Under the pieces are notes generated by a model, which saw only the letters and a list, made by a program, of their open reading frames with translations, was not told the DNA's origin and ran no database searches. A stretch of DNA of 64,000 nucleotides, taken from contig JAVBYI010000024.1 in the NCBI GenBank assembly GCA_030824115.1, positions 1-64,000 of the forward strand, written 5' to 3'. Positions 57,894 to 64,000 of this stretch are shown piece by piece. The translations under genes were made by a program, and so were the position numbers. Numbering within the stretch: the first letter of the stretch is position 1; the number at the start of each line of letters is the position of its first letter. The stretch comes from Rhodocyclaceae bacterium. GTDB taxonomy: Bacteria; Pseudomonadota; Gammaproteobacteria; Burkholderiales; Rhodocyclaceae.

Positions 57894-59095
57894 ACTTGTC
57901 GCTGCGCTGCGTCGGCTTCCCCGGCCAGCCGGAAGGCCCAGGCAGCAATCGGCGGGCCAAGCGTTTCGAGGATGGCCACGGCCGCCAGCACGATGGCGGT
58001 AAGCTGTTCGGCTTCGATGGCGAACAGGCGGTGGGCGGTTTGCGCCAAGCCAATGGCAAGGCCGGCCATCGGAATCAGCAGCATGCCGCTGGCAGCAGCA
58101 GGACGTGCGTCAAGGCCGTAAAGGCGGCTAATGCCATAAACGGTGGATAGTTTGGCCACAATGCGTACCGCCACCAGTGCCAGCGCTACCCAGCCAAGTT
58201 CGCGCAGGGCGCCCAGATTGATGTGGGCACCGGCATAGACGAACAGCACAATGAAGAACAGCTCAAACGCTTCGCCAAAGGTCACGTCGGAAAGTAGCTC
58301 ATCCCTTTCGAGGGTTCGCACCGCCAGGCCGATAACCAGTGGGACGAACAAGGCTGAGACGTTGAGGATGCGCGCCACGCCAACGCCGAGCATCAGCGCA
58401 CCGATGATCAGCGCCAAGCGGTATTGCGGAGCGCTGCGCGTTTGGCGGGCAACGGTGACCAGAATGGCTGCGATGACGACGCCCACGAGGATCGAGCCCA
58501 GCAACTGATAGACCGGCTGAAAAATGGCTGTTTCCCAACTGGCTTCGACGCTCAGGTGACTCATCGGCAGGAAGGCCGAAAAGGCAAAGAAGGACAGCAC
58601 GTTGTTGAGCGCCACCAGTTCCTTGGCGCGCTCAGTGACAGGGCCGGCGGCATTCATTTCGTGCGCCACGTGTAACAGAATTGCCGGTGAGGACGAGATA
58701 ACGATGGCGGCAGTCAAACCGGCCACCAGGGTGGGCATGCCCAGTGCATCAAGCAGGGCAAAGCAGAGGGTAAAGGTCACGCTACTTTCGACCAGGGCGA
58801 TGATGACAAGGCCCGGATCACGCCGCAGAGCGGTCAAATCCAGCGTCAGGCCGAGGCGATAGAGGATCAGGCCGAGCGAGATAGTGATAATGGGGCGGGT
58901 CAGTTCGAGCGCATCGTCGGTGAGCAGATCAAAGCCGGAAGGGCCGATCACCAACCCGACCGCCATGAAACCAGTTACCGAGGGTAGCCAGGAGATGCGG
59001 TGGGCCAGATAGCCGCCAATGACGCCAGCGAGCAACAGCAGCCCGAAGGCAGACTGGGTATTGAAGGAGAGGGGCCAGTCGGGCAGGAAATCCAT
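57890..59095 (-). CDS. Cation:proton antiporter (CPA2/KefB-like), membrane part only
   Basis: 401 residues, about 12 membrane segments (for example LLLLAGVIGGYLAHR). CPA2 features VIGPSGFDLLTDDALE and PITISLG-like stretches. No C-terminal TrkA-N domain, so it is shorter than Kef proteins. Ion not predictable. Start overlaps the mutS stop (TGATG): probably co-transcribed. Confidence 0.85.
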   Translation of the reverse strand: MDFLPDWPLSFNTQSAFGLLLLAGVIGGYLAHRISWLPSVTGFMAVGLVIGPSGFDLLTDDALELTRPIITISLGLILYRLGLTLDLTALRRDPGLVIIALVESSVTFTLCFALLDALGMPTLVAGLTAAIVISSSPAILLHVAHEMNAAGPVTERAKELVALNNVLSFFAFSAFLPMSHLSVEASWETAIFQPVYQLLGSILVGVVIAAILVTVARQTRSAPQYRLALIIGALMLGVGVARILNVSALFVPLVIGLAVRTLERDELLSDVTFGEAFELFFIVLFVYAGAHINLGALRELGWVALALVAVRIVAKLSTVYGISRLYGLDARPAAASGMLLIPMAGLAIGLAQTAHRLFAIEAEQLTAIVLAAVAILETLGPPIAAWAFRLAGEADAAQRQV

Positions 59096-61680
59096 CAGGC
59101 GCTCCCTGCCAGTGTTTTCAGTTCGTAGAGTTTTTCCAGCGCCTCGCGCGGGCTGAGGGCATCCGGGTCGAGGTGTTGCAAAGCTTCCATGGCCGGATGA
59201 GGCTCGGCTGTAAATGTCGGCGCTGGCAGGACGGCATGGTTTGCCGCCGCTGGCGCAAACATGTCCGGCTGCGGCCCGGCGGCGGCTTCGCGGTTCTCTA
59301 GTTCCACCAGCCGCCGCTTTGCCTCGCGCAACACCGCCGGCGGAATGCCCGCCAGCGCGGCAACTTGAATACCGTAGGACTGCGAGGCCGGGCCGGATTC
59401 GACGGCGTGCATGAAGACGATGCTCTTGCCATGCTCGACGGCATCCAGATGCACGTTGGCGCAGGTCGGATGATCCTCGGCCAGCCGTGTCAGCTCGAAG
59501 TAGTGGGTGGCGAACAGCGTCCAGCAGCGCGTTTTTTCGACCAGTTGGCGGGCGATGGCGAAGGCCAGCGCGAGGCCGTCGAAGGTTGAAGTGCCGCGGC
59601 CGATCTCGTCCATCAGCACCAGCGATTTGTCGGTCGCGCCATTCAGGATGGCGGCGGCCTCGGTCATCTCGACCATGAAGGTCGAGCGGCCCGAGGCGAG
59701 GTCGTCTGAAGCTCCAATCCGGGTGTGGATCGCGTCAATCGGCCCGAGCCGGCATTGCGTCGCCGGCACGAAACTGCCGCAATGGGCCAGCAGAACAATC
59801 AGCGCGGTCTGGCGCATGTAGGTCGATTTGCCGCCCATGTTCGGACCGGTAACGATCAGCATGCGGCGGTTGGGCGTCAGGTCGAGATCGTTGGCGATGA
59901 AGGAATCGACTTGCCGTTCGACCACCGGATGACGGCCGCCGCGAATCTCGATGCAGGGATGCTCGACAAATGCCGGCGCGCAATAGTCGTAGCGCTGCGC
60001 CGTGGTGGCGAAGGCGCACAGGCCATCGAGCAGCGCCAGGGCGCGGGCGATGCGCTGCAGTTCGGCAATGTGGGCGGCCAGCGCTTCCAGCAGTTCGTCG
60101 TAGAGGCGCTTTTCCAGCGCCAGCGCCCGGTCGTTGGCCGAGAGCGCCTTGTCCTCGAAAGTCTTCAGCTCGGGCGTGATGTAGCGCTCGGCATTTTTCA
60201 GCGTCTGGCGCCGGCGATAGTCGTCCGGCACCTTGCCGACATGGGCGTGCGTCACTTCGATGTAGAAGCCATGCACCTTGTTGTATTCGACCTTGAGGCT
60301 GGGAATCTGCGTGCGTTCCTTCTCGCGCGCCTCCAGTGCCAGCAGGAATTCGCCGCAGTTCGACTGAATGCCGCGCAATTCATCCAGATCGGCATCGAAG
60401 CCGCTGGCAATCGCGCCGCCTTCGCGCAACAGGGCAGGGGGATCATCCGCCACTGTCTTTACGAGCCGGGCGAGGCAGTCGGCCGGCACGGCAAGGTCGG
60501 TGCCGATCTGTGGCAACAAGCCTTGGTGCACCGTGAGCGGGGCCGCCAGCGCAGGCAGGTGCTGGAGCGTATCGCGCAGCGCGGCCAGTTCCCGTGGCCG
60601 GGCGGATTTCAGCGCAATGCGGCTGCCGATGCGCTCGACATCGGCAACGCCCTTGAGTGAGCGTGCCAGCGTGTCGAGCAGACCATCGGTTTCCAACAAG
60701 TCGGCGATGGCGGCATGGCGTTGGGCGGCCAGCTTGCGGTCGGCCAGCGGGTGATGCAGGCTGTGGCGCAGCCAGCGTGCGCCCAGTGACGTGTGGCAGG
60801 TGTCGAATAGACTCAGCAGCGTCGGCGCCGGCTCGCCGCGCAAGGTCTCGGTAATTTCAAGATTGCGCCGCGTCGCCGGATCAAGGCGCAGCCATTGCGA
60901 TTCGCGCTCCAGTGTCAGCCCGGTGACATGGCCGAGCGCCTGCAACTGCGTGGCCTGGGCATAGCGCAGCAAGGCGCCGGCCGCACCGAGGGCCAGCGGC
61001 GCTTCGTCCTCGCTGCCAACGAAAGCGGCGAGGTCGCGGGTACCGAAATGCCCGGTGAGGAGCTGAACGGCGCTGGCGGTGTCGAAATGCCAGTCGGGTC
61101 GCCGTCTTACCAGCGCCGACTTTTCAGTAATTACTTCGGATTGAACACTTTCGCCCAACAGAATCTCGGCAGGGCGCAACCGCGTTAGTTGCGCCGGCAG
61201 GGCATGCGCCGCCGTTTCAAGCAGGCGCAGTTCGCCGCTGGCGAGATTCAGCCAAGCGAGGCCAATCCGTTGTTTCTGTTGCGTAAATGCCAGCAACAAG
61301 CTGTCAGTACGATCATCCAGCAGCGCTGCATCGGTCAGCGTGCCGGGGGTGACAATGCGCACCACCTGACGCTCCACCGGCCCCTTGCTGGTAGCCGGGT
61401 CGCCGATCTGCTCGCAAATCGCCACCGATTCGCCCAGCTTGACCAGCCGCGCAAGATACTGCTCGGCCGCATGGTAAGGCACGCCCGCCATCGGAATCGG
61501 CTGCCCCGCCGACTGCCCGCGCTTCGTCAGCGTGATGTCGAGCAGCCGCGCCGCCCGCTCGGCATCCTCATAAAACAACTCGTAGAAATCGCCCATGCGA
61601 TAGAACAGCAGCACGTCCGCATGCGCCGCCTTGAGGCGGAGGTACTGGACCATCATGGGGGTGTGTTTGTCGAGCTGCAT
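59095..61680 (-). CDS. mutS: DNA mismatch repair protein MutS
   Basis: 861 residues. Mismatch-binding domain with the FYE motif ([12 protein letters not shown]), Walker [15 protein letters not shown], Walker [14 protein letters not shown]. Two 24-bp repeat copies: one reads KSALVRR in the connector region (near residue 190), the other AVLPAPTF in the linker near the C-terminal tetramer domain. Both regions vary among MutS proteins. Confidence 0.97.
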   Translation of the reverse strand: MQLDKHTPMMVQYLRLKAAHADVLLFYRMGDFYELFYEDAERAARLLDITLTKRGQSAGQPIPMAGVPYHAAEQYLARLVKLGESVAICEQIGDPATSKGPVERQVVRIVTPGTLTDAALLDDRTDSLLLAFTQQKQRIGLAWLNLASGELRLLETAAHALPAQLTRLRPAEILLGESVQSEVITEKSALVRRRPDWHFDTASAVQLLTGHFGTRDLAAFVGSEDEAPLALGAAGALLRYAQATQLQALGHVTGLTLERESQWLRLDPATRRNLEITETLRGEPAPTLLSLFDTCHTSLGARWLRHSLHHPLADRKLAAQRHAAIADLLETDGLLDTLARSLKGVADVERIGSRIALKSARPRELAALRDTLQHLPALAAPLTVHQGLLPQIGTDLAVPADCLARLVKTVADDPPALLREGGAIASGFDADLDELRGIQSNCGEFLLALEAREKERTQIPSLKVEYNKVHGFYIEVTHAHVGKVPDDYRRRQTLKNAERYITPELKTFEDKALSANDRALALEKRLYDELLEALAAHIAELQRIARALALLDGLCAFATTAQRYDYCAPAFVEHPCIEIRGGRHPVVERQVDSFIANDLDLTPNRRMLIVTGPNMGGKSTYMRQTALIVLLAHCGSFVPATQCRLGPIDAIHTRIGASDDLASGRSTFMVEMTEAAAILNGATDKSLVLMDEIGRGTSTFDGLALAFAIARQLVEKTRCWTLFATHYFELTRLAEDHPTCANVHLDAVEHGKSIVFMHAVESGPASQSYGIQVAALAGIPPAVLREAKRRLVELENREAAAGPQPDMFAPAAANHAVLPAPTFTAEPHPAMEALQHLDPDALSPREALEKLYELKTLAGSA
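59212..59235 (-). repeat. 24-bp dispersed repeat, copy 19 (in mutS)
   Basis: Minus-strand [32 protein letters not shown] in the mutS C-terminal linker. Confidence 0.9.
61101..61124 (+). repeat. 24-bp dispersed repeat, copy 20 (in mutS)
   Basis: GCCGTC-TTA-CCAGCGCCGACTTTT; antisense as EKSALVRRR in the mutS connector region. Confidence 0.9.
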
Positions 61681-61838
61681 CGGTTTTACATTTTACTTGG
61701 GCTGCCTGCATCGACTGGAAAGAATCGCCTGTTGTGTCCCGATGACTGGCAATTAACAACCAAAACCAGCCTGTGTTGGTTCAGATTGTGGATAATCGCT
61801 ATCCTCATGCATCGCCAATAATTGCCTTTTCCCATGCC

Positions 61839-62849
61839 ATGAGCGAACTGATCCTCTACACCACCGAAGACGGGCGCAGCCAGATCAAGCTGCGGGCCGA
61901 TCAGCAGACGGTTTGGCTAACTCAGCTTGAAATGGCGGAGCTATTCGACGCCACCAAACAGAACATTTCGCTGCACTTAAAGAACCTCTTCGAGGACGGC
62001 GAACTGGATGTGGCGGCAACTGTCAAGGAATCCTTGACAGTTCAAACCGAGGGCCCGCGGAAAGTGCGGCGCCCCGTCTCGCTCTACAACCTGGATGCCA
62101 TTCTGGCCGTGGGCTACCGGGTGCGCTCGCCGCGCGGGGTGCAGTTCCGCCGCTGGGCTTCCACGGTGCTCAAGGAGTTCCTGCTCAAGGGCTTCGCGAT
62201 GGACGACGAGCGGCTGAAGAACCCGGATGGCCGCCCAGATTATTTCGACGAGATGCTGGCGCGCATCCGGGACATTCGGGCCTCGGAGAAACGCTTCTAC
62301 CAAAAAGTTCGCGACCTGTTTGCCTTGAGTATTGACTACGACAAAACCGACAAGGCCACCCAGACATTTTTTGCTACGGTGCAAAACCTGCTGCTCTACG
62401 CCGTGACGCAAAAAACAGCGGCGGAACTCATCATCGCCCGAGCCAACCGCGACGATGCGAACTTTGGCCTTCTGCATTGGCAGGGTGCCAAGGTGCGCAA
62501 GCAGGACATTCTGATCGCCAAGAACTACCTGAGCGAAGACGAGATCGACACCCTGAACCGTCTGGTGGTCATCTTTCTGGAAACGGCGGAACTGCGTACC
62601 AAGAGCCGCCAGGAACTCCGCATGAGCTTCTGGCGCGAGAACGCGGAGCAGATCGTCGGCAGCAACGGCTTCCCCGTGCTTACGCACGCGGGTTCGGTCA
62701 GCCACGAGCATATGGAATACACCACGAATGCCCTTTACCTGGACTACGACCAACGCCGCAAGCAGCGGGAAGCTCTGCAAGCCGACGCGCAAGACGAAGC
62801 CGAACTGAGGACACTGGAAAACACCCTCAAGCACCGCCACAAACCATGA
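61839..62849 (+). CDS. RhuM-family protein
   Basis: 336 residues from ATG 61839 (MSELILYTTEDGRSQIKLRA, VWLTQLEMAELFDATKQNIS split by position). The N-terminal RhuM block and HTH-like TKQNISLHLKNLFEDGEL identify it; Fic-like or DNA-binding C-terminal half (MSFWRENAEQIV). RhuM genes are often lodged within type I restriction loci, as here with an hsdM remnant. Biological role uncertain. Confidence 0.85.
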   Translation: MSELILYTTEDGRSQIKLRADQQTVWLTQLEMAELFDATKQNISLHLKNLFEDGELDVAATVKESLTVQTEGPRKVRRPVSLYNLDAILAVGYRVRSPRGVQFRRWASTVLKEFLLKGFAMDDERLKNPDGRPDYFDEMLARIRDIRASEKRFYQKVRDLFALSIDYDKTDKATQTFFATVQNLLLYAVTQKTAAELIIARANRDDANFGLLHWQGAKVRKQDILIAKNYLSEDEIDTLNRLVVIFLETAELRTKSRQELRMSFWRENAEQIVGSNGFPVLTHAGSVSHEHMEYTTNALYLDYDQRRKQREALQADAQDEAELRTLENTLKHRHKP

Positions 62850-63043
62850 CCGAACAAGACCAGAAACAACTGGGCAAGACCCTCTGGAACATCGCCGACC
62901 AACTGCGTGGGGCGATGAACGCGGACGACTTCCGCGATTACATGCTGTCCTTCCTGTTCCTGACCGCCCAGACCGATCTGGAGTCGGCAAAGCCGCTCAT
63001 CCAGATGGCTTATCAAGGACGAAGTGCGATGGGGCAGGGCTGA
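62846..63043 (+). pseudogene. Truncated HsdM (type I restriction-modification methylase), N-terminal stub
   Basis: 65 residues. The first ~38 (QLGKTLWNIADQLRGAMNAD, DFRDYMLSFLFL) match the HsdM N-terminal helical domain of a roughly 500-residue protein. The rest (AKPLIQMAYQGRSAMGQG) does not. All methylase motifs are missing, and hsdR/hsdS are not seen. Start overlaps rhuM (ATGA). A relic left by a deletion. Confidence 0.8.
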
Positions 63044-63048
63044 CAGGT

Positions 63049-63936
63049 ATGCTCGGAGAAATTCTGGCGACCCTAAATATTGGGGAGAAAGTCTGGAAGT
63101 TCATAGGGGCCATTCGCAAGACGAAGCCCACTCAGAGTGAAACTATGAGCAGCCGATTTATTCGGTTGTTCGAGTGTCACGGCGTTCACCGCAATCAGAT
63201 TCCGCGCTTTTTCGGTCACGGACTAACGGTGAAGGATGTTCAGGACGATCAGTCTCTTTTAGGCAAGCTGGACGAGCCGTTACTGGAAGCAGCTTGTGTG
63301 CGGTTTGGGGTACGCAGGGAATGGCTGGATGGCGCAGAGCCTCATGTCTTTACATGCCACGACTTCTATAAGGACCCCGGCGGAGTGTTACCGTTCTTGA
63401 ACAGGCTTCGAGAGGCGAATCCGGAGGCGAAGGTGGACGGTATTCTGATTGCACCTGAGGGTGAAGAGGGCGAGGCTCTTGTGCTGTTGAGCGAGTTCAT
63501 CGGTTGGATTGGCGATAAGGCAATATACCGCTACCACCTTTGCAACAACTGGCTATTTGATTACTGGAAGTCGAGAGCCTACTTGACGGCCTTTGTGGCC
63601 ATCTGCTGGAAGAATGGCGTACATATCCGAGGGACGTATCTGCCGGAAAAAGAAATCGAGCGGGTCGCTTGCGGAGATGCTCTTATCTGCACGGAAGATG
63701 GCGATCCGGGAATTCGTGGTACCAGACTCTGGTATCCAGAGGATATGGCCCTGAGGCCCGATGTTTTCCTGTCAGGTGTCGATCCAGAGCAGGATCAGTT
63801 TGGGATTAAATCCGCCTTAATGCTATGGCTCGACCTTGAGCAACAGGGCTACATGGATGCCGGTCTGGCAATGTACTCGAAAGAGCCGATTCGAAGCTTG
63901 TTTGAGACAAAGCTTGCCGAATACTCGCCAGAGTAA
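63049..63936 (+). CDS. Unknown protein next to the restriction remnant
   Basis: 295 residues, no family recognised. Residues 35-100 resemble a helix-turn-helix region (NQIPRFFGHGLTVKDVQDD, then RFGVRREWLDG). The rest is mixed alpha/beta (KVDGILIAPEGEEGEALVLL). Lower GC than the core genome, in keeping with acquired DNA. Starts five bases after the HsdM stub, where the deletion joined it. Confidence 0.6.
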   Translation: MLGEILATLNIGEKVWKFIGAIRKTKPTQSETMSSRFIRLFECHGVHRNQIPRFFGHGLTVKDVQDDQSLLGKLDEPLLEAACVRFGVRREWLDGAEPHVFTCHDFYKDPGGVLPFLNRLREANPEAKVDGILIAPEGEEGEALVLLSEFIGWIGDKAIYRYHLCNNWLFDYWKSRAYLTAFVAICWKNGVHIRGTYLPEKEIERVACGDALICTEDGDPGIRGTRLWYPEDMALRPDVFLSGVDPEQDQFGIKSALMLWLDLEQQGYMDAGLAMYSKEPIRSLFETKLAEYSPE

Positions 63937-63979
63937 AGGTACGTGTCGCTAATCATGTGCTTTTGTATCATGTGTCCAT

Positions 63980-64000
63980 GCCGTCCCGCCAGCGCCGACA
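63980..64000 (+). repeat. 24-bp dispersed repeat, copy 21 (cut by the window end)
   Basis: GCCGTC-CCG-CCAGCGCCGACA and then the window ends; intergenic after the unknown ORF. Confidence 0.85.

Overview
The window is about 60 % GC chromosomal DNA from a betaproteobacterium, most likely of the Rhodocyclales. This assignment is an inference from gene order (mdh to acnB diverging from a GntR regulator and sdhCDAB-sdhE-gltA-odhAB-lpd; tig-clpP-clpX-lon; hpnCDE) and from protein wording. No rRNA is present to confirm it. Nearly all of it is dense core genome. A few patches look acquired: a toxin-antitoxin pair, a low-GC HEPN-like gene, and RhuM beside an HsdM stub at the right end.

Layout. 1-0.6 kb: start of adk and a two-cysteine DsrC/TusE protein. 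0.6-7.3 kb (minus strand): a selenocysteine locus read as a Pat-type acetyltransferase, a thioredoxin-fold selenoprotein with an in-frame UGA, selA, selB and selC (tRNA-Sec). 7.3-13.7 kb: a methyltransferase, a secreted Cys-repeat protein, small proteins, a hemerythrin-like protein and a two-component system. 13.7-19 kb: YbiT, RsuA, a Phd/PIN toxin-antitoxin module, a methyltransferase, an orphan antitoxin and a HEPN-like protein. 19-21.2 kb: mnmH and selD, start to start; selD itself carries an in-frame UGA (Sec15). 21-25.3 kb: tesA, ybbA and squalene-forming hpnC-hpnD-hpnE. 25.3-31.4 kb: tRNA-Leu, tig, clpP, clpX, lon with a sigma-32-like promoter, and tRNA-Val. 31.4-40 kb: YcaO, an SseB-like protein, a methyltransferase, YheS, a GGDEF-EAL protein and a secreted coiled-coil protein. 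40-57 kb: nearly the whole TCA cycle in two divergent blocks around a GntR regulator with a palindromic operator. 57-64 kb: zapE, an antiporter, mutS, then RhuM, a truncated HsdM and an unknown ORF.

The genes of the selenium pathway fit together. SelD makes selenophosphate, which feeds both MnmH (2-selenouridine in tRNA) and SelA (Sec-tRNA). SelB delivers Sec-tRNA(Sec) to UGA codons, two of which lie in this window. SelD is therefore both a source of the selenium donor and a client of the machinery.

The most unusual structure is a dispersed bipartite 24-bp repeat: GCCGTC, three free bases, then YCAGCGCCGACWTTT. I count 21 copies in 64 kb, on both strands, in 12 coding and 9 intergenic positions. 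Inside genes it is read in several frames and seems to replace native sequence without changing protein length. Two copies supply bases of stop codons, and one intergenic hairpin looks like a decayed inverted pair. The pattern resembles a DNA-uptake-sequence dialect more than a transposed element. I do not know of a description of it.
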